Below are positions 12,641 through 26,800 of a stretch of DNA of 64,000 bases, piece by piece. Source of the DNA: Anaeramoeba flamelloides (lineage: Eukaryota > Metamonada > Anaeramoebidae); assembly GCA_027625915.1 (NCBI GenBank), contig JANTQA010000008.1, forward strand, positions 10,975,001 to 11,039,000, in the 5' to 3' direction. The translations under genes and the position numbers were made by a program. Numbering within the stretch: the stretch's first letter is position 1; each line of letters begins with the position of its first letter. Under the pieces are notes generated by a model. It had not been told where the DNA came from. It made no database searches and was given only the letters and a program-made list of their open reading frames with translations.

Positions 12641-13210
12641 TATCATTAAAAAAGTTTTAATCTCCCTGAAAATTGTTTTTTTTGATCAATTTATTTTGTA
12701 AATTATAATTATTTACCTTAATTGTAAACGATTTGTGAAGAGCTTGAAAAAAAAATCATAAAAATAACAGAAAATAATTAAATTTTAGATTACTCCGAAA
12801 GTACCACAAAAATCAGAATAAGTAGTCAAGAATAATCATTCGCTTGATTTTCACAATTTAAATTTATTTTGTGAATTGATACACCCCAAATTTTATCAAT
12901 TTTGTGAATTGTTATCAATAAAGAGATACCATTGCATGTGATATTGATACCAGAGAAAAAAAAATAAATAATTATTTTTCAAGTGATACAATATTTGCGG
13001 GAATAACAAGAAAATGTTTTTCTTTTTAATTGTTGAGATTTTGTTTGTCAATTATTTTCTGAAAAATAATAATGATTCATAATAATTTGGAAATAAGGTT
13101 ACAACCTAGAATGGGGGATTTTGGTATTTAAAAATTACTATCGAGTACTTGAAATGGTTTTGTAAATTTAGAGGTTAGCCAGATACAAATTTAAAAAAAA
13201 AACATTATAT

Positions 13211-13395
13211 TCGGATCCACTTTGAAGACACAAACTTAAAATTCAAAAGTAAGACACAAAAAAATTAAAATTAAGGCACAAAATCCAAATTCTAGTAATT
13301 AAATTTGTGAAAAAAAAATTCCAAAAAATGTGTTTTAATTTGAGGTTTTTATTATACCTTAAATTTCAACAAAAATTTATATTTTAAAAGTCAAA
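13211..13395. repeat. Degenerate copy of the 'aaggcac' hairpin MITE
   Basis: It contains the family landmarks gacacaaact, attaaggcacaaaa, a central ctagtaatt, and the inverted half (ttttaatttgaggttttt, taccttaaatttcaac). The ends are eroded, so the boundaries are approximate. Confidence 0.4.
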
Positions 13396-14108
13396 CTTTA
13401 TCTAAAAAATATAAATTCAAAAAACAAAGATGTTTAATTTCATGAGTTTAAAATAATAAGTAAATAAGTAAATACTAAATTTTAGTTTAATTCAACTTTT
13501 GTATTTAATTAAATAGATAATAATTCATATTTATAAAAATTCTTATCTTTTGTAAAAAAAAAAAAAAAAAAAAAAGTCCTCATAATTCAGATCCCATGTC
13601 CTGTTTTTTCATGTATTCTAAAAAAATTGAGTAAAATCAGATAATTTAATTATATTTTTTAAAACCCTATAAAACCTAATGAATTTATATATTTAATGTT
13701 ATCAACTGTCTAGATTTTTAATAATTTGAAACAAAAAAAAAAAAAATTCAAAAATTATTAAAAATCTGAGGGAAGTGTCATAGGTTTTCCAGGAATAAAA
13801 AGAATTGAGAAAAATCTTTGATTTTTCTTTATTCTTTTAAACCCTAGTAAATATAACCTTAAGTGTCCTAGGTTTTTTTTTTTACTTTTTGGAATAAACC
13901 TAAAATTTCAAAAATTTTATGTTTATTTCAAAAATTAAAAAAAACCTAACGAAAATATCTATCAGGTGTTGCTTAATGTCCAGGTTTATTTTAATTTAAA
14001 AGAGTGGGGAAAAAACTTTGATTTTACCTAATTCCTTTGAATTCTGGAAAACGTAACGAAATTTTCCAAAGTTTTTTTACTTTTTGGAATAAACTGAAAA
14101 TTTGAAAA

Positions 14109-14306
14109 CAGTCAGTTCAAAATTTAAGGTGAAAAATTTTAAAAAAAAATTTAAGGCACAAAAAAATCTCAAATTAAATAACAAAATTTGAAATTTTTTT
14201 TTACACAAATCATTTTACTAGAATCGTAATTTTGTACCTTAATTTGAGATTTTTTATAGTGCCTTAAATTTTGTTGAAGTTTGTGCCTTAAAATTGGAAC
14301 ATACTG
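14109..14306. repeat. 'aaggcac' hairpin MITE, diverged copy
   Basis: It begins CAGTCAGTTCAAAATTTAAG and ends with the inverted TTAAAATTGGAACATACTG. The interior is the same near-palindrome as at 63565-63762, with a central actagaat. It is 198 bp long. Unlike the other copies, it is not flanked by intact TA. Confidence 0.55.
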
Positions 14307-15009
14307 TTTTCAAATTTTCAATTTATATCAAAAATTAAAAAAAACCTAACAAAAAAAGCAAAAAAAAAATATTTTTTCCAATTTAAAAGAACAAATAATT
14401 CAATAGTATTTGAAAAAATTGATTCCTTATTTGAAAGATATTCATTAGATTTAAAATACTTTCAAAATATAATAAAATGGCTTTTTAGCTAAAAGAAAAA
14501 AATTTTCAAATTTTTTGCTATTAAATTGAAAATAAATATTCACAGAACCTGGAAAAATGGATGTTCTTCAAATTAAATTGTTGAATATCTATTAAAGATA
14601 ATTATTGATCAAATTTCAATTATAAAACAAATTTTATATCTAAGTGGGGTTATTAAAAAGTGAAAAAGGAGCTAATATTTAATTTTGTATTGGAAAAATT
14701 TTTTAATGGTTGCGTTTGACCAAGCAACACAACTTTATTCTATTTAAAAACTTTAAAAAACTAAAGAAAATTTCTTCAAAATTCAACACTAACTCTTATG
14801 AAACCACCTTTTGCCTTGTAAAATAAACAAACACTGTGAAAATATATCATTATTTTTAAAGGTTAATCATATTAGTGTTTTAATGATTCAAATATTGTAC
14901 ACAATCCTAATTATAGAAGATTACTGAAAGTTGATTTCATCAATGAAAAAAGTGAAACAATATAAAACCAAACACTTCTTCAAAAGTAATAATTACCATG
15001 GGGTATTTT

Positions 15010-15370
15010 AAAGTTCAACATGGAAACCTTAATAGAACCTGAAAAACATAAAGTTTAGAACAATTAAAATAAGAAATATATTAAACTCGAAGAATAATGA
15101 CTTATATTAGAATCAAAGGAATTAACAAAAGCAATTTAAACCGACTTTTTTATCTAAATCCTTACTCTGATTTCTGGAGATCTCCTAAAATAGTCAAATC
15201 TTTTTTAACAAATTTTTTAATAATCACTCAATCAAAGAAAAGCCCCTTCCTATAAATTCGCATTACAAAAATGGTGTTGTGGTGAATACTTCATTTTTGT
15301 CTCTCTATAATTTGATTTTTCCTTTTTTATAATTGATCTTACTTTGAATTTTCAGGTCAAATTTTGAATA
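15010..15370. repeat. Copy of the 126-562 MITE family
   Basis: The left arm gttcaacatggaaacctt resembles the arm at 6830. The internal segment tcaatcaaagaaaagcccct is the reverse complement of the aggggcttttctttgattga block at about 295. The right side has aattgatcttactttgaatt, matching the inverted arm of the 126-562 copy. The ends are approximate. Confidence 0.45.
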
Positions 15371-15977
15371 AAAATTGAGTTTTACTTTTTTTCCACCTTT
15401 TGATATTTTTCTCAAATGTTATTCTAACTGACCCAAATTTAAAATCTGAAAATAATAAGTCTTTTACAAAATGTTGGAATCTATTCTTTATTTTTGTGAA
15501 AAAACAAACCTTTTTCAAATTAATGAAGATTCGTAATAATGTGAAAAATAAATCTGAAGACTCTCTATTCAAAATCCTTTCTTTCAAATGAAATTTCGAA
15601 AATCAACTTTTTTTAACACGAAAATCAAAAAACATCTAATAAAAAACAGAACAAAAAAGATGAAAAAAGACTCGGGTTTGTTGGTATTATTAAAAACCTA
15701 TTTGAATAGTGAAAATAGAAATTGGGTAAGTTTCTTTTAAACAAAAAAGAACAAAGTTTGAAGTTTTTTTCCAAAATAGTATCAAATAATTTAGACCCAA
15801 ACTGATTTGAGGAATTTGGTGTTCAAAAAATGAAGGGGTTTCCAATTGAATTCAAGCAAGTTTTTCAACTTGATCTCTCTTCTACTTTTTGAAATAAAAT
15901 AAAACCATTTTTTCTTGATTTTCTCTTTTTGGTTAATATAAAAGCTAAATCAACAGCCAACCCCAAAATAAAACAAA

Positions 15978-18900
15978 ATGTTTCTGCCCCACATTGAAGC
16001 TGTCACCCCTTTAAGACAGAACAAAGGTATTTCAATTTTTTTTTTTCACTTTGGTACAGTTTGTTTTTGCAAGCTTTGAGAATGAACAAATCCACTAAAA
16101 GCAAAAAAAACAATTCTTCAATCAAATTTTATAAAAACAAAATTTTGAACAATTTCTACAACTTAATTTATAAAACAGACACCGGAGTTTTGACAAAATT
16201 TCCTTCTGCAACCAAACAAACAATTATTAAAAGTGTTGTTCAGATACTTTTAGATAAAATGTCTCCTCGAGATCTTCTTGGCTCACCTTTTGCTATCAAA
16301 TGGGCAATGGAATGTACAGGCCAATCTTTTGCGCTTTCTCTTGATCACCATGAAACCATTACACAGGGAATACAGCTGTATGAAAGATGGTTAAATGGCA
16401 AGTACTTGCCACCAAATTTTGATTCACAAAAACAAAAATACTATTGTGTAAAATCTCTTTTTATTTACTTCTATTATTTGACTTTAAAAGCTTCTATATG
16501 CTTTCAAAATCAGATTTTTCCATTTTGAAAGTTTTTAAAAATTCTGATTTCTTTTTTTTTCTCATTCAATAATTAAAATTATTTGGAAAAATTAATCACA
16601 TAATAAAAAAAATAGGATATATTTGGACATTTTAGTTTATTATTTCAATTAAGGAAAGGGCTAAATAACGACCTAGCAAAAGTACATGTTAAATTGTGTC
16701 TGCAAGTCATTGAGATCTTTAGAAAAATTGGATCCAAGGATGAAGGGTATTTAGCTGAAGAAAGCTGGGAACATTTATTATTTGTTGTGATTGGTGTGTG
16801 TGACAATTTGCTTTCTCAAGAAGGATCACAAATCGAACCAATATTAACTCAAGAATTAACACCTCATTTATTAAAAGTAAACAGTCATCATTTTCTTTTT
16901 CTTTATCTTTTTGTTTTACCAATTCATTCATAGAACTTTCGTTTTCAAAAAAACAACAATACCCTGGGTTCTGTTATGAATTAACAATTATATTTGAATT
17001 TTTTATTCTCAATTTTTAAAAATTGTTTCAACTTGACAGAAAGAGTTGTTTTCTTTGCATATTTTTGAAATCAATAAACCGCCTTAATTTCACTCAAAAT
17101 TCAATATTTATTATTACTGTTGTTAAAATAAAGTGTGAAAAAAAAGTTTAATTTATGTTTCAAAATAAAAATGTTCTTTTTTTGTTATAGAAGACCTATA
17201 TATTAATAGATCAAAGAAACCAACAATAAACCCTAATTAAATATGATGTACTGATTTCTTAAAGTTCTATTATCTAAAAAGAAATTTGAAAAATGAAAGA
17301 TTAAAAAAGAAAATTTATCTTAAAAAATAGTGAAATTTTTTTGGATAAACTTTTGATCAGACAAAAAAACAAAAATTTCCAAAAAATGAGAAAATTATAA
17401 AAAAATTTCAACTAATCCCATTCATCATTTAAATTTGACTTAAAATATCAAGGGGCTTACTTTCGAAATTGATTTGAACTTAGGTATACTATTGGGTAAC
17501 CAATTGAATGTTGTATGGAACAAGAAGAAAAAAAAGCATGGATTATATTTTGATAAACATGGATTATAGTCTTTGGGCACGTATTTTTTTGATTACTATA
17601 GTATTAAAATTATAAACACACTTTAAATATCACATTACAAACACCCTGTTTTCGAGTTTAAGAGTAAAATTAGAGATTTCATGATTATTTGTGAGAAGTA
17701 CTAAACCAAATTATCTTTATGGTTCAAAATCAAAAATAAAAAATTTTCAAATAAAAAAGAAAAAATTTAAGGTTTCTTTTTTTTTTTTTTTTTAATTGTT
17801 TATGGCAGCGATTGCATCATGACCCATTGCCCTTGTATGGAAGCAGTTATTTAAGAACTTGGTCGTAGGTTTGAAAAATTTAAGGATTCTTGGAATTTCA
17901 TGATGTGTGAATACTCTTTTTCTACGCAAAATCATATTGAGTGTCTAAAAATCAGACTGAGTCAATAGATCTTGTTAACTCTGAAAATATTGGTTTTTTT
18001 TCAAAAATTTTCAGGAAAAATCCCATTTTTGGACAGATTTAACATCTTTGTCATTTTTTAACCACAGCACCTCCAACAATCTTCAAAATATAGAATCCAT
18101 TGCCTTTCCTTTCATTTCGGTGGGTGTAAGTACAGATTCTTTGTTGTTTAATTGTTTTTAGAATAAATTTCGGTTTCGTTGTTGTTTCAAAATAAAAGTA
18201 TAGGAAAATGGTTTCTGAATTTTTTTAATTTTTCAATCTTTGGGATCAATAAACACATTGTGTTTTCTTTTCCCTTTGTTTTTAGGATTTTGTTAATTTG
18301 GGTTGATGCTGTATCTTTTCTCAATTTCAGTAAACAAGATTAGTGTAAGAGATCAGCTTGTTTACAATTAGGTGGTGGTTTGGGTTTCTTTATGCCTAGT
18401 CTTTAATGAACATGCCTTTGAATATAACTATTCTTTATTTGTGTTACCATTCAAAATAAAAAACTTTCTAATTCCTTTTCGCTCACAGGGTAAAATTTCA
18501 AAAGGTTGCACTCTCTAGACTGGAAATATAAAAGTTTTGGTCGTCAAGTTAAAGGGATCTTTTGCATTTGAAAATGGAATTTCGCTCTTAGTTTATGTTT
18601 TCTTTTTTTTCCAAACCAACCAAATTAGAAAGTGAAAGATTTTCATCCTTTTTTGAGGTTAGTTTAAAAATCTCCTTTCCTGTTTAAGGGACTAGTAAAC
18701 TAAAAAAAATCTTCAAGTAAATTTAATAGCAAATTCAAAAAAAAATTTACTGAATCTTGAAATTGAAAAATGAAATCTAAATTTGATTACTATAATACCT
18801 AGATGTCTTTTAAATGCTATTTTCCGAAACAAATTATTGTTTTTAAAAGTTTGATACCATTTTTCTCATTTTTGAAAAGTTCAAAGTTAAACATATTTCG

Positions 18901-20812
18901 GAATTATTTAAAAAAAAAATTATTCTTTGTTGAAGAAGATTGGAATCATATTGTCTGTAAAGGAGGTGTAACAAAAATACACTTTAAAAATGAAACCCAC
19001 TAAGTTCTGGAATAACCCAGTATAAAAAATCTACTTAATTTTTAGAAAAAATTATCAATTAACAATTTTAAACTTTTAAAAAATATAATATTTCGATTCA
19101 AAGAACAGTCCAAATCAATTTTTTCCTTTTATTGAACAAAAAATCTGAGAAAATAAGCCTAAACCATAAAATTCAAAATTCCCCCAAAAATATTTTTTTT
19201 AAAACCTGGAATATTCAACTTCTAATCTAAAGAAATACTTTTTAATTTGATTATTTATAATCAATAATTACACCCATTTTAAAATTTTTTTGGGGTTATT
19301 AACAACCCAAAGATTAAATTTATCATTAGAATTTACAATTATTTCCCGAATTTTTTAAAATATTTATAAACAAATAAAACGAATTCAAATAAATAAATCT
19401 AATAAAAAAAAAAATAATAAATATTATCAAATAAATGATTTTAATATATAAGAATGAGATACAAAAAAAAATTCCAAAATTTTCCACACAATATAAACAG
19501 TTGAAAGAAAATAATACTACAGTTTCCATTTAATTTTGGTAATAATTTTGATTTTCCCAAGTATTTTTCTAATTTTTTGTCTTTTCTATTCTGTTTTCAT
19601 TTCCTTTTTTACAGTTATGTAATCTGCTTCATAAGATCAGAAAATTATTTTTTCGAATTATTGATATTAAGTAAAGTTCAAGTTGGGCTTTGATAAATCG
19701 AAAAACACACAAAAAAATATTTGCTGTTATCTAATCATTTGATCAATCAATACTTTTTAATGGAATTTTACATAATTTTCCAGAATAAATTTTGATTTTT
19801 TATACCCACTTCAAGATTAGGGCAACATACTATATATTTTTATTTCAAAATATTTATTTTTTCTTTTATGTTATATATAAATATAAAATAATTGTCAACG
19901 ATTACATAAAATGAGTAGTTTTAATTAATTATTATTTCTTCTATAATTTTATTATAGATTTTTTTATTTTTCAAAAAGTAAATTTTACAGTGTCAAGACT
20001 TTCAAATTGTAGTATGGTTTTACAAAAATACTTGAGCAAGAAACATTATTATTTTAATTATTTTTTTTTTTTTAAAAAGAATACTAAGTGATTAAGGATA
20101 TTTCTTATTCTACTATTACCCCTTTGTGGGTGTGATATAATACAAGCTCTTTGAAAATTTAACTCTTTCTACTCATACCTGGAGATATTTACGAAACAAG
20201 AACATTTTATTCAAAGTTATTTTTTTGGGAAATATTATTACACACAAAAATAAAAGTAATTTGGCCTTTATTTTCAAAATTATTTATTTTTCAAATAACC
20301 TTTAAACCATATTGTAGATACTTTGGAAATAAATAAATTAATGTTTTTTTTTTTTCAGTGAATGTAGAATAGGCTGAGAAAAAAAAAATAAAATGAAGAT
20401 AAAAAATTATTTTTCAAAAAGAATTGAGTAAAAATATGTTTTCTCTCTAATTTTCATAAAATAAAAAATTAATTTGATTTTTTTCTTAAATGTTATTGTA
20501 TCACCAAGAATTAAATTAATTGAGGGATTATTATAATTAATCATTTTTTTTTTTTAGAAAATTATCTTTTTTAACGAAAAAATGATTTGTGGTTTATTGT
20601 TAAGGGTTAGATGAAACTTCATCTAATCTGTTAAAGAGAGAATTTTGAAGTGACTAAATTTGTGACTTCTAAAAATTATTTGTATATTTCATATAAGATT
20701 TTTAAACAAAAAAAAAAAAAAATATTTAAAAATTAATTTTTATTTTATATTAAATAACATTTATAAAATTTTATATATCTGAAATACAATTTTTTATTAT
20801 GAAATACAAAAA

Positions 20813-20851
<39 letters not shown>

Positions 20852-23800
20852 ATTGTGTTTGATCTATGGTTACAATCTGGAACTCAAAAACATGAAATGT
20901 GGGAAAGATTTGAAAATACTTTTGTGAAATGGAGGCACCATAAACAAACTATCATTCAATGGTCTGCCACAACATTTGGCTTAATGAGTAGAGTAATTAA
21001 TTTATTATACGGAAAGCACGAAGGAACCGAAGATATTTTAATTTTACTGTAATGATTTCACCCAAACCAAAATTCTTTTTAAAAAAACTTAACCAATATA
21101 ACTCTTATTTTAATTTTGAAACAATTTAAAACTTTTTTTTGTCAATTTTAATTTTTTTAAAAAAAAATAATTCATTTGATTGTATTGTAGATTATAAAAC
21201 GTAACTTGTTTACTCAATTATAGCAAATCTATTTTTTTTTTTTTTGATCATAAGAAATAAATCAAAAATAAGTTTAAGGGATCAGTACATGAAGACAACA
21301 GGACAAAATTTTAAAATATTTTATTGGTGATATTCTCTACTAACAAATTTTCAAGACACAAAGTATCAAAAAAATTCTGTTCAACAAAACACGGAAAAGA
21401 ACATTTTTTTGGGCGATCATTTTTTTTTCCTTTTTTTAGGAAAAATAACCTTTAAATTCATTTTATTTCTAGCATTTTAAAATTTTTTTAATTTTTTTAT
21501 TCCTTTTTACCTCATTATTACCCAATACCAAGTCTTTGTTGTCTTGAATATTAGTAAAAGAATTTTATTTTCTTTTTTGAGATAATTCTTTTCGTTAACC
21601 AAAAAAATGATTTATTCAACCCCTAGAAAAATAAATTAATTGTAATTATTCATAAGGATAGTTATAATTATTAAAGTTTTAAAGTAATTTACAGCCAGTT
21701 CCACTTTTAAGACACAAACTTTCAACTAAATTTAAGGCACAAAAAAAATCTCAAATTAAGGCACATTTTTTGGAATTTTATTTTACAACAAATTATTTTA
21801 CTAAAATCCGAATTGTGTGCCTTAATTTGTGATTTTTTTGTACCTTAAATATCATTGAAAAGTAGGTGTCTGTAAAGTGGAACTAACGTACAAATTTTAC
21901 TTAGAAATTGTTCTTTTGTTCAAAGATAAAATCCGATTTTTTAAAATAATTTTTTTCCAAAAGATATTTGGAAATTTTTTACTTTTATCCTCAAAATTCA
22001 AAATTATTTTTTTTCTGCCAAAAATGAATTAAATTGTTATTAAGGATTCTTGTGAATAAGACTAAACAATTTGTTAAAAAAATTGTTCCAAAATTGAAAA
22101 TTATTTTGCATTTTTTTTTCATTTTTGAAAATTAGAAAACAACAATTTTAAAAACTTCAAAGAATCAAAAATTTTCTTTACATAATAGATATCAAAATTT
22201 AATTGATTAAATTTTGTTAAAATTCTATCAAATTTTCATTTATTAAATCACCTATACCCTCAATTAGTTTTATTTTCTGAGATTTGAATTGAAATATCAA
22301 TAATTCAAAATAATAACCAAATAAAAATTTTTCTTGCAAAATCAATACTTTCCAACATAAAACGAAAAATATGTTTTCGCATTTTTAAGAATTAACTTAA
22401 TTTTTAATAAAAATAATAGATTACTGTTTTTTATTTTTATATTGAAAACATGTAAATTTTGGAATTCAAAAAATAGACTCAGATTAATAAATTGTTTGAA
22501 ATGAGGTTAACTTATCCATTTCATCATCCAAATCACAAATTACAAAAAAAAATTTTCAAGGATCTTAACAAGATTTCAAAAAAAAAAAAAATACTCGTCT
22601 CTTAAATCAAAAAATCAAAAATATTTAACCTCTATCAAATTTCGATAATTATTCACAATGAATTTATGTTTTTTTAAACAAAAATATTCTTTTAAAACTT
22701 TATAATTCTTAAGAAAAATAAGCACTAACCATATTTTTTTTTGATCTTTTTGAAATTTATTTTGATTTTATTCAACTATTAAATTACAAAACTTTTGAAA
22801 AATCTTCTTCTTCACACAATTAAAAGTAATCTGTTTCAAAATTATCTCTTGATTTAATATATTTTTAGATTACTTTTTTTTTTTTTGTTTTCAAATTTTA
22901 TTTTCAAATTTTATTCTTTTTAAAAATTGATAACATTTCCTTGTTTTTTTTTGGATTACTCCAAAACATAAATTATATTTTATGTATAGTTCTTCTTTAA
23001 TAAGTTCTCTAGAATTATAATTAGACTGTGGAAATTGATTTTTTTTTCATAATAAAGGAATTATTAAAAAAAATGAACAACTTTGGAAAAAAATGATCAA
23101 AAATTAAAAATAATTACATAATCTTGAAATACTATAAAGTTAAAGAATAATATTACACTGACTGAAGTTTATTTTAATATTGAATCACAACCAAAGTTCA
23201 TCTGTTGATTCTTTTTTTGAAAAAAACCTCAAAGAGTTTTTTTTTTTTTGATTCCATGGAATTAAATGATTCTTTTTTATTTCAATTAATCAGTCTGATC
23301 TTATTTCTTGTTTTAAATTTTGGTTTTTGTGATAATACCACAATCCCTAAAATTTTATAATTAATAAAGAGATTTTTTTAAAACTTTTCAAAAAGAATTT
23401 AATATATCTTAAAAAAATAAATAATGGGGTTTTTCGTCTTGAGATTTTAGTTTTAATCATCTTATTTTCGACAAATATGATGTCATTTTGTTTATTAATT
23501 GTCAAGAAAATTCCTCTTAATTTCAAATGGAATAAAAAGAATCTTTTTTTGACTATATAATCAAATAAAAACAATTAAAAAAACTCAAATTTTCCAAATC
23601 CTAATTCATTTAATAATTATTAACCAAAAAATCAAAAAATCAAATAAATTAAAAAATTTTAAATGGAGTTTTACTAACCCTAAAAATCCATTTGAACACC
23701 CATTAATCATCAATCTAAATTTTTATAAAAAGAAAGAAATTTCATTGAAAAGAAAAATTTCTTTTTTTTATTATAAAATTTTAAATATTATTAGTGTAAA

Positions 23801-26800
23801 TAATGGAAAAAACACAATTGATACTAGTAAAAAATATAATAATTATTTTAAAAATATATTAAATGAAATAATTATTTTATGTTCTTACAATTATGAAAGA
23901 ACTGAACACTTTATAAATTTAACTTATTTTTTTAATGAAAAATATTATTATATATGAATTTCATAAATGGGAATTATGTAATATGAAATTACTACAAATA
24001 AAATATTGGATTAAAAAATCCTTTAATTACTCTTTTATCAATTTATATGGAGATTATAATTTTAATGACACATCCTTACAATTCTCAAAAATATTTATTT
24101 TAATAATTAAACTAATAAATAATCATAGAGGAATATTCATCAATCTGAAAAAGTTAAACTTTAATTTCAAATTTGATTTTAAAAAAATGCAAAAAATGAT
24201 AAAACAATCATACATTTTTCTAATATGGATAAATGTAAAATTATCAAAAATTGCAAAATGTTCCAAATAAAAATAAATTAATTTTTTCTCAAAAGAATAT
24301 TTCAACTTTAGAGATTTTCGATCTTATAAACAATCGTCCAGTGATACGATATCAAAGAAAAGGAAATAATTTAATTGAAATATGGGATTTAAAATATAAA
24401 ATTAATTATTATATAAAATATCTTTTAAAAATAAATTATTTAATACCAAGAAACTTATATATTTTTTTACTTTCAAAAAATAAAAAATCTTTATTACTAA
24501 AAAGGAAAAAAAAGAGAATATAACGATAAACTTATTAATATAAAAATCTTATCATTCAATATTCGGGGATTAAATGATAAAAAATAAAATTGCAATTTTA
24601 GAATCTTTTTTATTAAAATATAATATAGATATTTGTTTAATTCAAGAAACAAAAATTACAAAAACGCCATATTTTATAAATTATTTCTCAATAACTAAAA
24701 AATCTTATGGTGATAAAAATAGAAAAGGTGGTTTACTAATAATTGTAAAAAATATTTTTAAAGATTTTACAAGAGAAATATTAGTTCCAGATCCGGATAT
24801 AATGGGGATACAATTCACAGATTATATTATAATTAATTTATATAAAAGATATGATAGAAATTTAGTTTTTTTATAAAAAAATTAAAAATATTTTACAACA
24901 ATATCAATTCCACAAAACCATTATCGGGGGTGATTTTAATTTAAATGTGATTCAAATTAAACAATTTTCACTTTATAATTTTAAAATAATTTCAAATAAT
25001 AGACCAAGTCGGAATGAAAACAATTTAGATTATTTCATCACAAATAATAAAATTTTAAAAAAAAATAAATCAATTTCTATTAAAAATACAATTAGTGACC
25101 ATAACGCAATATTAAATCAATTTAATATTAATAAAAAATGGGAAATTAAAAAAAACATATTGTATAAAAGATGTATTTAATTTTCAAAAAAATTTCAATC
25201 TATTTTTTAAAAATAATAATTATAAAGTAACAGAATCTATCTTCAAAAAGTTTAAAAAACAATTTATAATGAAAGATAGAGTAGTTTTGAATATACCTAA
25301 AAATGAATTAAAATTATTTAGTTTGATTAACAGAGTTTATGATAATAAAGAGTTGATAAAAGAAATTAAAGATAGAAATAATAATAAGTATCGAAAACTA
25401 ATTGATCAAATTAATATGGAATTCGAAAGTAATTATAATTTTTGGAAAAAACTTAGCCGGATAAGAGAATCTTCAAAAAAAATGATTTTAAATAATAATA
25501 ATTTGGAAAAATCCTATTTTAATTATGTCAAATCAATAAGTAAAAACCAAAAAAATATATAATAAATTTTATAAAAAATTATTATTTAGATAAAGAAAAT
25601 TTATTTGATTTAGAAATTAAAGAAATATTCTCAGTTGCCAAAATCGAAGAATTAATTAAATATCAGAAAAATAAATCAGTTCAAGATTTTGACAAAATTA
25701 AACATTATAAATCAAGTAAAAAATCAAAGTAACGAATTTTATTTAAATTATGAAAATTTTCTAATTACAATTCAAAAAATATTTCTAAATTGGATACAAG
25801 ATATTTCCAAAAAAATATTAATTTTATCAAAAAAAGAAATATATTATTCATTCATAAATCAGGAGATGAGGGGGTCCCACTTAATTATAGACCCATTTCC
25901 ATAAACAAAACACTCCCAAGATTTTTTCTTAAATTATTATATGCTGGGATACAAGATTCTTGGGACATAGTATCAAAAAAACAATTTGGATTTAAGAAAA
26001 AATTAGATACACGGATTGCTGTTTTGAATTTATTATATAAATATAAAAAAATTATAGAAAAAACAAAGAAAAATGAAAATGTATATATAGTTACAATTGA
26101 TATTCAAAAATGTTTTGACTCTATTCATCATTCATTGATTTATCACTCAATTAAAAAATTTATCAAAAATGAAATTTTAAAAATGTTTCTACTTGCTTAT
26201 TACTCAAAGGAAGGAATAGGTGTTTACCAAGGAGATCCATTATCTCCTCTATTATTTGGTTTTATTTCTCATTTTCTTTTAGAAAAAATCAATTCACTAG
26301 CAATACACGTACAGATGTTTGCTGATGATTTGATATTAATAATGAAAGGATCAATGATTGAAATAAATTATCAATTACAAAAAATATATAAAATAATAAA
26401 AGATTTTGGAATGAATCCAAATGATGATAAAACAAAAAAAACCCTAATACCAAAAGAAATTTTATATCTTGGTATTTGGTTAGATAAAAAAACTCATCTA
26501 AAATTTAACTTTGATAAGGTCAATAATAATTTTGAAAAAAATCCTACATATTTTTAAAGAAAGGAATTTTTCTAATGGGTTAAATATTCAATTCTTTAAA
26601 GCCGTTTTACATAGTCAACTATTATATGGGTTGGAGATATTTGACTTTACAGAATCCGATTTCAAAAAAAATTGATATTTGGATTAATAAGAAAATCACA
26701 GAATCGCTTTTAATAAACCCACATTCCCCAAGACTTATCTATAAAACTGAAGCAAAAATTGATTTGGCAAGAATCACAATTTACAAAAGAAAATTCAAAT

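Larger units (their letters stand above)
10788..15977. other. 5.2 kb intergenic region between divergent genes, repeat-rich
   Basis: It separates the ABC transporter (leftward) from the RalGAP beta gene (rightward) and must hold both promoters; no clear promoter motif was found. Repeats are present at about 11497-11897, 12300-12640, 13211-13395, 14109-14306 and 15010-15370. A short open stretch from ATG 15660 followed by gtaagt at 15727 was considered as a first exon and set aside. No other gene is seen. Confidence 0.6.
16877..20851 (+). other. 3975 bp intron 3 of the RalGAP beta gene
   Basis: Donor AAA|gtaaac, acceptor ataaag|ATT, phase 0. The protein alignment is continuous across it (PHLLK then IVFDLW), so no exon is missing. 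It holds repeat family E (17190-17584), a stretch of unusually balanced composition at about 17800-18700, and a (TA)n tract just before the acceptor (about 20813-20848). Confidence 0.85.

Noticed and set aside
15660-15726. Possible alternative first exon of RalGAP beta (ATG at 15660 before gtaagt)
   Set aside because: It ends in phase 0, which does not fit any good acceptor of exon 2. The exon at 15978-16026 ends in phase 1 and fits the acceptor at 16178, with better similarity to the family N-terminus.
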